From Candidatus Obscuribacterales bacterium (GTDB lineage: Bacteria; Cyanobacteriota; Vampirovibrionia; Obscuribacterales; Obscuribacteraceae), in contig JACKCM010000001.1 in assembly GCA_020634035.1 (NCBI GenBank), positions 930,001 through 994,000 on the forward strand: DNA of 64,000 bases, read 5' to 3'. Within the stretch, counting starts at the first letter, position 1; each line of letters opens with the position of its first letter. Positions 33,268-41,959 of the stretch are shown in pieces. A model generated the notes under the pieces. The model saw nothing but the letters and a program-made list of their open reading frames with translations. It was not told where the DNA came from and searched no databases. The position numbers and the translations under genes are program-made.

Positions 33268-34401
33268 ATGACCAGTGAAACTAAATTCTCCCCCGGACTC
33301 GAAGGTGTTGTCGCGTGCGAGACCCGTCTCAGCCATGTCGACGGCGAAGCCGGCAAGCTCATCTTCAGCGGACACAACGCTGTTGACCTCGCCGAGAACA
33401 AGACGGTGGAAGAGGTCTGGTTCCTGCTCCGGCACAACCGCCTGCCCGATGCCAAAGAGCTGAAGGCTTTCCGCGCCAAAGTCGAGGAAGCCGGCAAGCT
33501 CACCGAGGACGAGGTCAAGATCGCTCTCAAGCTCCGGGTCGGTGAGCCGCTTTCGGCTTTCCGCAGCATCCTCTCCGCTATCGCTTCCCATCGCAAGCTG
33601 AAGCCCTGGCTGAACCGCGACATGTCCGAGATCGACGAGGAGATTCTCGCTCTCAGCGCACTGGCTCCCCAGATCGTCGAGGTGATTCACAAGGGCAAGC
33701 GCCCGATTCGCAAGGCTCGCAACAACGGCTATGCCGAGCGCTATCTCTGGGGGATCAACGGTCGGCGTCCCGATGCCGAGGCTGTCCAGGCGGTTGAGAC
33801 CTATCTCATCCTGACCATGGACCACGGCATGAACGCCTCCACCTTCTCCGCCCGGGTCACCGCATCTACCGGCGCCGACGTCGGTGCTGCCATCACCACC
33901 GGTATCGGCACCCTGTCCGGTCCGCTGCATGGCGGCGCACCAGGACCGGTGCTCGACATGCTCGACGGCATCGGCGAAGCCGACAAGGCTGAGCAGTGGG
34001 TCGAAGACCAGCTTACCGGCGGTCGCCGCATCATGGGCTTCGGTCACCGTGTCTATCGCACCGATGACCCCCGGGCCCTCACCCTGCGCCGGGTAGCCGA
34101 ACATCAGTCCGGCTTCCGTGTGGATCTCGCCCGCGAGGTCGAAAAAGCCGTTCTCGACAAGCTCTCTGAGCGTCAGAAGGCGAAGGCTGCCCGCCTCGGC
34201 GTCGCTGTCCGTCCGCTGCGCGTCAATGTGGAGTTCTGGACGGCGGTGGTGCTCGAGCACGCAGGCATCCCCCGTGAGCTGTTCAGCTCGACCTTCTGCA
34301 CCAGCCGCATCATCGGCTGGGGCGAGCATGTGCGCGAGCAGATCGGCAACAACAAGCTCTTCCGTCCGCTCTCCGAGTACACCGGACCGGACGTGGAGTA
34401 A
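33268..34401 (+). CDS. gltA: Citrate synthase
   Basis: 377 residues. Catalytic His residues are seen in SGPLHGGAPG and IMGFGHRVY. The third catalytic position, normally Asp in NVDxxSG, is Glu here (VNVEFWTAVVLEHAG), as in the short actinobacterial CitA-type enzymes as far as I recall them. C-terminal GWGEHVREQIGNNKLFRP is the CoA-binding region. Reaction: oxaloacetate + acetyl-CoA to citrate. Third positions are strongly C/G, unlike most genes before it, suggesting high expression. Shine-Dalgarno AAGAAGG. It is followed by the isocitrate/malate dehydrogenase fusion, giving three TCA activities in two genes. Confidence 0.93.
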   Translation: MTSETKFSPGLEGVVACETRLSHVDGEAGKLIFSGHNAVDLAENKTVEEVWFLLRHNRLPDAKELKAFRAKVEEAGKLTEDEVKIALKLRVGEPLSAFRSILSAIASHRKLKPWLNRDMSEIDEEILALSALAPQIVEVIHKGKRPIRKARNNGYAERYLWGINGRRPDAEAVQAVETYLILTMDHGMNASTFSARVTASTGADVGAAITTGIGTLSGPLHGGAPGPVLDMLDGIGEADKAEQWVEDQLTGGRRIMGFGHRVYRTDDPRALTLRRVAEHQSGFRVDLAREVEKAVLDKLSERQKAKAARLGVAVRPLRVNVEFWTAVVLEHAGIPRELFSSTFCTSRIIGWGEHVREQIGNNKLFRPLSEYTGPDVE

Positions 34402-34455
34402 GACCGGGCGATAAAGCCGGCCTTACTGTTTCGACAATGAATTGAAGTTCCAACC

Positions 34456-34505
34456 GCCGGGGCTCCTGGGAGGACGCATGGTGCGCCCTTCTTTTGAGCC
34501 CCGGC
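34456..34505. other. Long-armed hairpin between citrate synthase and icd-mdh
   Basis: GCCGGGGCTC (34456-34465) is perfectly complementary to GAGCCCCGGC (34496-34505), and the 30-nt loop contains smaller complementary stretches around GCATGGTGC. It ends 28 bases before the icd-mdh start and just before its Shine-Dalgarno. It could set relative expression of the two genes by processing or partial termination. Confidence 0.5.
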
Positions 34506-34532
34506 CTCAATCGAGATAAGAAGGTAAATCCG

Positions 34533-36815
34533 ATGAAATCTGCTATCTCTAAAACCCGGAAATACAACGGTTTCAACGCTCCCAAAGGCTCTCGCATCAG
34601 TTTCGTCGATGGCGCCCCGGTGGTGCCCGACAACCCCATCATTCCCTTCATCGAAGGGGATGGTATCGGTCCTGAAATCTGGCTCGCCACCCGCAGGGTG
34701 GTAGACGCGGCGGTGGCTTCCGCCTATGGCGGCAAGCGCAACATCGCCTGGTTCGAGATCTTCGCCGGCGGCAAGGCCAAGGAGCTTTTCGACAACTGGC
34801 TGCCCGATGATTCGGTTGATGCCATCGCCGATTTCGGCGTGGCCATCAAAGGCCCGCTCAACACCCCTTCGGGCGGCGGTTTTCGTAGTCTGAACGTGCG
34901 TCTGCGTCAGACCCTCGACCTCTATTCTTGTATTCGTCCGATTCACCATATCGAAGGCGTTCCCTCGGTGCTCAAGGCGCCGGAGAAGCTCGATGTGGTC
35001 ATCTTCCGCGAGAATACCGAGGATGTCTACGCCGGCATCGAATATCAGGCCGGTACCGAAGACGCGCTCAAGGTCGCCGGTTTGCTCTCGGAGCTCGGCA
35101 CCGAAGTGCGCGAAGGCACCGGTATCGGTATCAAGATCATCTCGAAGGAAGCCTCTCGTCGTCTGGTCCGTCGCGCCATTCAGTACGCCATCGACCACGG
35201 GCGCAAGTCCGTCACCCTGGTGCACAAGGGCAACATCCAGAAGTACACCGAAGGCGCCTTCTCGCTCTGGGGCTATGAGCTGGCCAAGGAAGAATTCGGC
35301 GACCTGACCATCACCGAAAAAGAGCTCTGGGACGAACACGATGGTGTTCTGCCCGAGGGCAAGGTCCTGGTCAATGACCGCATTGCCGACGCCATCTTCT
35401 ATGAGCTTCTGATCAATCCCGAGAAGTATTCGGTGATTGCCACCACCAACCTGAACGGCGACTATCTCTCTGATGCGTGCGCTGCCCAGGTCGGCGGCCT
35501 CGGTGTCGCTCCCGGCGCCAACATCGGCGACACCAGCGCTCTCTTCGAGGCTGTGCACGGCACGGCTCCGACCATCGCCGGCAAGAACATCGCCAATCCG
35601 ACCTCGCTTCTGCTCTCCGCCCTGATGATGCTCGAATACATGGGCTGGGATGAGGCGGCAGCCATGGTTCATAAGGCGCTCAGCCGAACCATCGGCAACA
35701 AGCGAGCCACCGGCGACCTGACCAGGCTCATGGATGATGCCCGGGCGCTTTCCACCAGCGAGTTCGCCGATGCTCTCATCGCCGAGCTGCCCGCTGTGGA
35801 AGCGAAAGAACAACTGGTGGGAGACGAGACGAAGAATCAGAACGTCGTTCCCGCCGCCAACACAAGAGGTAAAAGAGCCATGCCGAAAGTCTCCGTCATC
35901 GGTGCCGGCGGCGTAGGTGCAACCTGCGCCCAGTACATCGCCAACATGGGTCTCGCCGACGTCGTCCTGCTCGATATTCAGGAGGGCATCCCCCAGGGCA
36001 AGGGTCTCGACCTGCTTCAAGCAGGCGCCCTGCTCGGCAGCGACGCCCGCATCCACGGCACCAACGACTATGCCGACACCGTCGGCTCCGACATCGTCGT
36101 GATCACGGCAGGCATCGCCCGCAAGCCCGGCATGTCCCGGGATGACTTGCTCAAGACCAATGCCACCATCGTCCAGGAAGTGGCGCACCGGGCTTTCACC
36201 CTCAGCCCCGAGGCGATTTTCCTGGTGGTCACCAATCCGCTCGATGTGATGACTTATTTGGTGTGGAAGACCACCGGTCTTCCCTCCGCCAAGGTCATCG
36301 GCATGGCAGGCGCCCTCGACAGCGCTCGCTTCAAGGCTTTCATCGCAGAAGCCCTCGATGTTTCGGTGGTCGATATCCAGGCCATGGTGCTGGGCGGTCA
36401 CGGCGACCTGATGGTGCCGCTGCCGCGCTATTCGACGGTGAGCGGTATCCCCATAACCGAGCTCATGGATGCCGAGAAGATCGAAGCTCTCTGTGCCCGC
36501 ACCCGGGACGGCGGAGCCGAGATCGTCTCTCATCTCAAGACCGGCAGCGCTTTCTACGCACCGGGGGCTTCGGTGACCATGATGGTCGAGTCGATTCTCA
36601 AAGACAGCCACCGGCTGATTCCGTCTTCGGTGCATGTGGGCGGCGCCTACGGCATCAAGGGCGACCTCTTCATCGGGCTGCCCACGGTGCTCTGTCGCCA
36701 TGGCGTCCACGGTGTTGTCGAGATCAAGCTGCGTCGCGATGAGAAGCGCGCGCTGAAAGCCTCGGCGAAGACTGTCCAGGGTACGATCGAGACCATGGAG
36801 ACCCTGCTCGGGTAG
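34533..36815 (+). CDS. Isocitrate dehydrogenase-malate dehydrogenase fusion protein
   Basis: Start at ATG 34533 (MKSAISKTRKYNGF) with AAGG seven bases upstream; 760 residues, no stop between the parts. Residues 30-415 are isocitrate dehydrogenase: FIEGDGIGPEIW, TPSGGGFRSLNVRLRQ with the substrate Ser, and HGTAPTIAGKNIANPTS, where the Lys-Tyr pair of NADP enzymes is Thr-Ile, pointing to NAD+. A 35-residue polar linker leads to a lactate-like malate dehydrogenase (450-755): GAGGVGATCAQ, LLDIQEG with the NAD-selecting Asp, ARKPGMSRDDLL, VTNPLDVMTY and GGHGDLMVPLPR with the catalytic His. At the junction an AGAGGT lies nine bases before an in-frame ATG at 35880 (MPKVSVIG), an apparent relic start that might still give free malate dehydrogenase. 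Confidence 0.92.
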   Translation: MKSAISKTRKYNGFNAPKGSRISFVDGAPVVPDNPIIPFIEGDGIGPEIWLATRRVVDAAVASAYGGKRNIAWFEIFAGGKAKELFDNWLPDDSVDAIADFGVAIKGPLNTPSGGGFRSLNVRLRQTLDLYSCIRPIHHIEGVPSVLKAPEKLDVVIFRENTEDVYAGIEYQAGTEDALKVAGLLSELGTEVREGTGIGIKIISKEASRRLVRRAIQYAIDHGRKSVTLVHKGNIQKYTEGAFSLWGYELAKEEFGDLTITEKELWDEHDGVLPEGKVLVNDRIADAIFYELLINPEKYSVIATTNLNGDYLSDACAAQVGGLGVAPGANIGDTSALFEAVHGTAPTIAGKNIANPTSLLLSALMMLEYMGWDEAAAMVHKALSRTIGNKRATGDLTRLMDDARALSTSEFADALIAELPAVEAKEQLVGDETKNQNVVPAANTRGKRAMPKVSVIGAGGVGATCAQYIANMGLADVVLLDIQEGIPQGKGLDLLQAGALLGSDARIHGTNDYADTVGSDIVVITAGIARKPGMSRDDLLKTNATIVQEVAHRAFTLSPEAIFLVVTNPLDVMTYLVWKTTGLPSAKVIGMAGALDSARFKAFIAEALDVSVVDIQAMVLGGHGDLMVPLPRYSTVSGIPITELMDAEKIEALCARTRDGGAEIVSHLKTGSAFYAPGASVTMMVESILKDSHRLIPSSVHVGGAYGIKGDLFIGLPTVLCRHGVHGVVEIKLRRDEKRALKASAKTVQGTIETMETLLG

Positions 36816-36848
36816 TTTCTTCGAGCCGCTAAAGTGATTGTGTCGAGC

Positions 36849-36890
36849 AGCCCGGTTACCGTCTGGTAGCCGGGCTGGCTCTTCTTTTCT
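36849..36890 (+). terminator. Rho-independent terminator of the TCA genes
   Basis: AGCCCGGTTACC (36849-36860) pairs with GGTAGCCGGGCT (36865-36876) across a GTCT loop, with one G-T wobble, followed by a T-rich run (CTCTTCTTTTCT). It lies 34 bases after the icd-mdh stop. Confidence 0.85.
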
Positions 36891-37042
36891 CTCTGCTTTT
36901 GCTTTTGTTGTTTCTGTCGCTTTATATACTATATAAGGTAGCAAGAAAGGTGTTTTCGAATGCGCTTTTGAACCTCTCTAATCTAGATATTTGCCGAGAA
37001 ATCCGCCGGGTAATAGCTTTCTATTTGGAAATTGAATTGTCT

Positions 37043-37147
37043 GGACGGTCGTCCGGCCAGATTGACTCAAATGCCAAAAAGAAATAAGTCAGTCAACTGA
37101 CTTGTTTGGTCAGTTGACCGGCCAAAATTAGTTGGTTGACCAACCAA
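37043..37147. promoter_or_regulatory. Cluster of four palindromes before the kynurenine genes
   Basis: Within 105 bases lie GGACG-GT-CGTCC (37043-37054), AAGTCAGT-CA-ACTGACTT (37086-37103), GGTCA-GT-TGACC (37108-37119) and TTGGTT-GACC-AACCAA (37132-37147). The first and third are both followed by GGCCA. They end 143 bases before the kynureninase start. Repeated dyads of this size are typical of operator arrays for dimeric repressors. The 475-base spacer has no supportable gene; a hydrophobic TTG-started frame at 36899 lacks a ribosome site. Confidence 0.6.
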
Positions 37148-37290
37148 ATCAAATTACTCTTTCTGCCGACATATCGACTTCAGGCCAAAACATTAATCAT
37201 GAATTGCATTCTGGAGCCCGGGGCTCAAGATGCGATAAGGTAGGCATCGGCAACTCTCAAGTCTTCCTGGTAATGAAAAGGTATTGATTC

Positions 37291-38613
37291 ATGGCAGTCT
37301 CCAGCACCCTGAAATTCGAGAACTCCGAGACCTTTGCAAGGAGTATGGACGAAGCCGATCCCTTGAGAAGCTACCGCGACCGCTTCTATCTGCCTTCTTT
37401 AGAGTCGCTCAAGAGCGGTCGTTATGAAGATGTCGAGGGTGGTCAACCCTGTGTCTATCTAGCCGGCAATTCTCTCGGCCTGCAGCCCCGAAGCGTCAAA
37501 GAGAGTATCGGCAAAGAACTCGAAGACTGGGCTGCCTACGGGGTCGAAGGTCACTTTCACGCTCGCAAGCCCTGGCTGCCTTATCACGAAAACCTCACCG
37601 AGATGAGCGCCCGCCTTGTCGGTGCCAAGCCCCTTGAGGTGGTGGTGATGAATACGCTCACCACCAACCTGCATCTGATGATGGTCTCGTTCTACCGACC
37701 TACTAAAAACCGATACAAGGTCTTGATCGAAGGGGGCGCTTTTCCTTCTGATCAGTATGCGGTCGCCTCCCAGGCGAAATTCCACGGATACGACCCAGAG
37801 AATGCGGTGCTCGAACTGCATCCTCGCCAGGGCGAAGAGACCATGCGCACCGAGGACATCCTCGCTTATTTAGATCAGCACGGCGAAGACATTGCCCTGG
37901 TGGTCCTGGGCAATGTCAACTATCTAACCGGGCAGGCTTTTGAAGTGGCGACTATTGCAGCCCGGGCCCATGAAAAAGGTTGTCTGTTCGGGCTCAATCT
38001 TGCCCACGGCGCCGGTAATCTTGTCCTGAAATTGCATGAGTGGCAGGTCGACTTCGCCGTATGGTGCAGCTATAAATATCTCAATTCAGGTCCGGGCAGC
38101 CTGGCTGGATGCTTCGTACACGAGAACCATGCCGACAGTTTCGACTTACCTAGATTCGCCGGCTGGTGGGGACATAACAAAAAGACCCGTTTTGAGATGG
38201 GTCCTTCTTTTGACCCTATATCCGGTGCCGAAGGCTGGCAGCTCAGCAATCCGCCTATCTTCCAGTTAGCGGCTCTGCGGGCGTCCCTCGCCATCTTTGA
38301 CGAAGTGGGCATGGTTAAAATTCGCGAGAAAGGCGACAAGCTGACGGCTTTCTTAGAATATCTTCTCAATGATATTCCCGGCGACTTCTGCAAGATAATC
38401 ACCCCAGCGGATCCGGCTCAACGAGGATGCCAGCTCTCCATTCGCTTTAAAGGCGAGCCCAAAAAGCTGCTCGCGGCCTTGAAAGAAGAAGGAGTAATCT
38501 GCGATTTCAGAGAGCCCGATATTATAAGAGCGGCTCCAGCACCGCTTTATAACAGCTTTGATGACATTTACAGATTTGCCCGAATTCTCAACAGCTTCGC
38601 CTCGGGCAAGTGA
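37291..38613 (+). CDS. kynU: Kynureninase
   Basis: 440 residues, fold-type I PLP enzyme. YLAGNSLGLQPRSV is the family start, FPSDQYAV and the LNLAHGAGNL segment surround the cofactor, and DFAVWCSYKYLNSGPGSL contains the PLP lysine (SYKYLN), all typical of KynU. FAGWWGHNKKTRF supplies substrate residues. Reaction: L-kynurenine or 3-hydroxykynurenine to (3-hydroxy)anthranilate + Ala. A good ribosome site (AAAAGG) precedes the ATG. Followed by kynurenine monooxygenase 105 bases downstream. Tryptophan dioxygenase, formamidase and 3-hydroxyanthranilate dioxygenase are not in the window, so whether it serves NAD synthesis or Trp breakdown is open. Confidence 0.93.
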   Translation: MAVSSTLKFENSETFARSMDEADPLRSYRDRFYLPSLESLKSGRYEDVEGGQPCVYLAGNSLGLQPRSVKESIGKELEDWAAYGVEGHFHARKPWLPYHENLTEMSARLVGAKPLEVVVMNTLTTNLHLMMVSFYRPTKNRYKVLIEGGAFPSDQYAVASQAKFHGYDPENAVLELHPRQGEETMRTEDILAYLDQHGEDIALVVLGNVNYLTGQAFEVATIAARAHEKGCLFGLNLAHGAGNLVLKLHEWQVDFAVWCSYKYLNSGPGSLAGCFVHENHADSFDLPRFAGWWGHNKKTRFEMGPSFDPISGAEGWQLSNPPIFQLAALRASLAIFDEVGMVKIREKGDKLTAFLEYLLNDIPGDFCKIITPADPAQRGCQLSIRFKGEPKKLLAALKEEGVICDFREPDIIRAAPAPLYNSFDDIYRFARILNSFASGK

Positions 38614-38718
38614 GAATCAGCATTTGCAAGCTCAAGTTTTGCGATGTAGTAAAGCGAATTGAGACGAAAAGCATTTAATAGGACAGTAGAGAATAAAGAG
38701 GATAACGGAGAATAATCG

Positions 38719-40185
38719 ATGTCTACCGAAATAGAAGTGAAAGAAGTAGAGATAGCGGTGGTAGGAGCGGGTCTGGTGGGCTCGCTATTGGCGATGCTCC
38801 TGGCGCGCAAAGGTTTTCGGGTCGAGGTCTTCGAACGTCGTCCGGATATGCGCAAAGAAAAGATCGCCGCCGGGCGTTCCATCAACCTCAATATCTCCTG
38901 CCGGGGGCTCAAGGGTCTTGAGCGCGCCGGTGTTCTCGATGATGTCATGCCAGAGTTAGTGCCGATGAAAGGGCGTATGATGCACTCTCGCGATGGGGAG
39001 CTGACCTATCAACCCTATGGCAAGGATGACAGCGAGTACGGCAACTCGGTTTCGAGAGCCGGTCTCAACAAAATTCTGGTCGCCCGGGCAGAAGAGACAG
39101 GCAGGGTTAACTTCCACTTCAACCATCGTGCTTCCGATGTGGACCATGAAGAAAACATCGTCACTTTTATAGATGAAAGCACTGATAAAGCCGTAAAAGT
39201 AAAGGCGCGTCGCATTATCGGCACCGATGGCGGTGGCTCTGCGATTAGAAAGAGCATGATGGAGCTTAATGGATATCAGTGCTCTACCGCTCCTCTAGAG
39301 TACGGCTATAAAGAGCTGGCTATTCCTCCCGGTCCCGGCGGATCTTTTTTGATAGATAAAGAGGCGCTTCATATCTGGCCCCGGGGCGAATTTATGCAAA
39401 TTGCTCTGCCTAACTTCGACGGCAGTTTCACCGTTACGCTATTTTTGCCTTTCAAAGGCGAGAAGAGCTTCGAGAAGCTCACCGACGAAAAGAGCGTACT
39501 CGAGTTTTTCAATACCGAATTCGGTGACTCTGTTCCTTTGATGCCTGATCTGGTCGAGACCTTCTTCGAGAATCCGACCGGGCACATGGAGACCGTGCGC
39601 TGCCATCCCTGGCAGGTCGGCGGCAAAGCCCTGCTGATGGGGGATGCTGCCCATGCCATCGTGCCTTTCTTCGGGCAGGGCATGAACTGTGGCTTCGAGG
39701 ATGTTTCGGTTTTCGACGACTGTCTCAATCAGCTTGCCGACAAAGGCTATGGTGTAGACGAGCTGGTGAAATCGAAGGAGAGCAAAATCGAGCTTATCTG
39801 GTACAAATTCTTCGAGCGCTTCGTGCAAGAAAGGAAGGCGAACGCTGATGCCATCGCCGATATGGCTCTCGATAATTTCATCGAGATGCGCGACAAAGTG
39901 GCGGATCCCCGGTTTCTTCTGGCTAAGAAAGTGGAGAAGCTCTTAGAGAAGCGCTTCCCGGGCAAATATGTCTCTCGCTATTCTCTGGTCACTTTCACCA
40001 ATATCCCTTACAAAATGGCTCAGGATGCCGGTGTGGTCTGCGAAGGTATCATCGACGACTTGCTCGAAAATCTGGATGATGCCGAGAAAGTCGATTTCGC
40101 AAGAGCAGAAAAATTGATTGACGAAAGGTTGGCGCCGCTTCTGGCGCGCTCTCCCGAGCCGGTTCTGACCAGCGGAAGCAATTGA
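38719..40185 (+). CDS. kmo: Kynurenine 3-monooxygenase
   Basis: 488 residues. VVGAGLVGSLLAMLLARKG is the FAD Rossmann motif, NISCRGLKGLERAGV and RAGLNKILV follow the KMO pattern, and GDAAHAIVPFFGQGMNCGFE is the GDxxHxxxPxxGqGmN FAD motif. The C-terminal 100 residues include helices (YKFFERFVQERKANADAIAD) that in other KMOs cover the active site; a true membrane anchor is not obvious. Reaction: NADPH- and O2-dependent 3-hydroxylation of kynurenine. GGAGAATAATCG precedes the ATG. The next gene starts three bases after the stop. Confidence 0.93.
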   Translation: MSTEIEVKEVEIAVVGAGLVGSLLAMLLARKGFRVEVFERRPDMRKEKIAAGRSINLNISCRGLKGLERAGVLDDVMPELVPMKGRMMHSRDGELTYQPYGKDDSEYGNSVSRAGLNKILVARAEETGRVNFHFNHRASDVDHEENIVTFIDESTDKAVKVKARRIIGTDGGGSAIRKSMMELNGYQCSTAPLEYGYKELAIPPGPGGSFLIDKEALHIWPRGEFMQIALPNFDGSFTVTLFLPFKGEKSFEKLTDEKSVLEFFNTEFGDSVPLMPDLVETFFENPTGHMETVRCHPWQVGGKALLMGDAAHAIVPFFGQGMNCGFEDVSVFDDCLNQLADKGYGVDELVKSKESKIELIWYKFFERFVQERKANADAIADMALDNFIEMRDKVADPRFLLAKKVEKLLEKRFPGKYVSRYSLVTFTNIPYKMAQDAGVVCEGIIDDLLENLDDAEKVDFARAEKLIDERLAPLLARSPEPVLTSGSN

Positions 40186-40188
40186 AGC

Positions 40189-41220
40189 ATGGCTGACGAA
40201 CCGCTAGATTTTACGCCCTTCGATGCCGAGGCCAATCTGGTCGCCGTCAACGATATTCTGAAGTCGGTTCGCCATCTATCCTGGTCCTATGCCGGCGATA
40301 TCAGCCGGGTGGTGAAGAAAATCTGCACCAGTTTCGATGCCGGTCGTTGCATACTATTTGCAGTAAGAGAAGGCTCTCGCTTCGATGTCTATGAGCATGT
40401 CGAGGGCGTCGAGCCTCTCTCTGAGTATTTCAACAGCGACGCCGGGCAGGCCTGGTTGAACACATTAGTAGAGCAGGGCGAAGATTTGATGAGCTCCGAT
40501 GTGTTTATGGAGCTGGGCAAACTGGGCAGTTTCGAAGGGCTCGAAGACCTGGAATCTCTGGCTTCCGGGGTTCATATAATGCCTCTGAAAAACCCCTATA
40601 CCTCTCGCTATGGTATCAAACCCGGTTTCATGCTCATTCAAGAACCCCGTGGTTTGAAGCGCTGGAACAAACGTCAGCTCGAAAGTCTGGTTATTGTTGC
40701 CGAGTATCTTGCCATGACCATCGAGTGTGAGCGTCTCACCAGTGCCATGCAGATAGAAGCCTCCCTGGCCGATAGAATTCCTGGTTTGCTTACCCGGCGC
40801 AAGTTCTCTGACCTGGTCGAATGGGAGCTTTTGAGGGCAGAGCAACTGGGCACCAGGCCCTGTCTTTTGCTGGTCGGCTTTCCTGAGCGGACTAAATTGA
40901 GTCTGCCGCAGATTGTCCGGGATGCGGAGTTTATCTTCGAATTATCATGTCGTTCTCTGGTTCAAGAACTTGAGGTGGCCGAGCTTGCCGCGTACTGGCG
41001 CGGCGATATCATGGTCGCCTTCAGTGCCGCCGGGGGTGAGGATTTTGTGGCGCGGTCAACCGGGGCTGTTCAGCGTGCTTTTAAAGAATGGAGCGAGAAA
41101 GCCGGAGTGAGTGTCAGTCTTGAAGGCATTCCGGCGGTGGGTTGCGCTTACTATGGCAAAGACGGCTCTACTCTCGACGAACTGCATCTAGCCGCTCTGG
41201 CTGATGCCCGATTGCATTAG
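40189..41220 (+). CDS. GAF protein with a degenerate GGDEF-like domain
   Basis: 343 residues. Residues about 20-185 look like a GAF domain (FDAGRCILFAVREGSRFDVY, then YLAMTIECERL). Then GLLTRRKFSDLVEWELLRAE matches the 'GLxNRRxFxxxLxxEL' start of diguanylate cyclases, and at about residue 270 YWRGDIMVAFSAAGGEDF replaces R-x-GGDEF by RGDIM. The catalytic signature is lost, so it is probably a signalling relic or c-di-nucleotide/protein-binding domain rather than a cyclase. Translational coupling to kmo (3-nt gap) is unusual for a metabolic operon and suggests a regulatory role there. Confidence 0.65.
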   Translation: MADEPLDFTPFDAEANLVAVNDILKSVRHLSWSYAGDISRVVKKICTSFDAGRCILFAVREGSRFDVYEHVEGVEPLSEYFNSDAGQAWLNTLVEQGEDLMSSDVFMELGKLGSFEGLEDLESLASGVHIMPLKNPYTSRYGIKPGFMLIQEPRGLKRWNKRQLESLVIVAEYLAMTIECERLTSAMQIEASLADRIPGLLTRRKFSDLVEWELLRAEQLGTRPCLLLVGFPERTKLSLPQIVRDAEFIFELSCRSLVQELEVAELAAYWRGDIMVAFSAAGGEDFVARSTGAVQRAFKEWSEKAGVSVSLEGIPAVGCAYYGKDGSTLDELHLAALADARLH

Positions 41221-41239
41221 ATCGGCTCTGGCATCCGTG

Positions 41240-41959
41240 CTAATCGTCGTTGTCGCTGTCGTTCTCGCTAGCCGCATCAGAGCCGCCAGCGCTGTTCGCT
41301 TTGTCCTCTTCGTCCTCATCAGAATCATCGGCATCGTCAAAGCCGCTGTCATTTTTGTCTGACTCTTTGAGGTCGTCGGCGTCAGCCTGGGTGAGGTAGG
41401 TTTTGTCGCCCAGCAGCCGGATCATGAAAATGAAACTGGGGTTGCCGCCGGTGGGCGGTTTCGGGAAGGGCTTCAAAGCTTCCAGCGCTTTTTCGACGGC
41501 GTCGTTTATGTCCTGGGTGTCTATCGATGGATACTTCGTGTTGTATTTCACATCCATCACGTTGCCTTCCGGTCCCAGAGTGACGATGATGTGATTGTCC
41601 CGCCATTTCTTCTCTTTTTTATGGGCGGTTCTGAAGCGTTCGGCTTCTTTTACGATGCTTTTGGGCAGATGGACGCTCTCGTCGAGCTTGGCTTTGATGC
41701 CGTCAAGGTAGGCCTTAACTTCTTGGGGATCGGCAGCCGGTTTGGTTTCGACTTTTTTGACATCGCTCTTATCACCGCCGTCGGTCTTTGTCCCCGAGTC
41801 GGTTTTTTCTTCACCGGCAGGTTTTTCGGCATTGTCTCCACCGCCGCCGCAACCGGATAGCAGTCCGATGCTGAGCAGCAGGCTCAAGCTCAGACCGGCG
41901 TGGGCCAAGGTTCTTATACGGAACGGGAAGATTCTGTTTTTCTTTTTCAAAGTTAGCAA
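41240..41959 (-). CDS. Lipoprotein with a TonB-C-like domain and an acidic tail
   Basis: 239 residues from a TTG; no clear Shine-Dalgarno, so the exact start is unsure. The lipobox LLSGC is followed by GGGG and a Lys/Asp/Glu-rich spacer. Residues about 95-195 (VHLPKSIVKEAERFRTAHK, IIVTLGPEGNVMDVKY, DAVEKALEALKPFPKPP) follow the TonB-C/TolA-C pattern of a short beta-alpha-beta domain with the 'A..al..l.pfp..P' ending. The last 40 residues are almost all Asp/Glu/Ser/Asn. Membrane-anchored on the periplasmic side. It could take part in envelope energy coupling or be a structural lipoprotein. Confidence 0.6.
   Translation of the reverse strand: MLTLKKKNRIFPFRIRTLAHAGLSLSLLLSIGLLSGCGGGGDNAEKPAGEEKTDSGTKTDGGDKSDVKKVETKPAADPQEVKAYLDGIKAKLDESVHLPKSIVKEAERFRTAHKKEKKWRDNHIIVTLGPEGNVMDVKYNTKYPSIDTQDINDAVEKALEALKPFPKPPTGGNPSFIFMIRLLGDKTYLTQADADDLKESDKNDSGFDDADDSDEDEEDKANSAGGSDAASENDSDNDD

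Noticed and set aside
33205..34329. 374-codon minus frame opposite citrate synthase
   Set aside because: Shadow of an unmistakable citrate synthase.
34173..36944. 923-codon open frame on the minus strand opposite icd-mdh
   Set aside because: It is antisense to a clear dehydrogenase fusion. The frame stays open only because the real gene is C/G-rich at third positions; its peptide is Gly/Asp/His-rich without any family motif.
36899..37087. 62-codon hydrophobic frame before the kynurenine palindromes
   Set aside because: TTG start without a Shine-Dalgarno, located in the T-rich tail of the terminator; hydrophobicity reflects T-richness.
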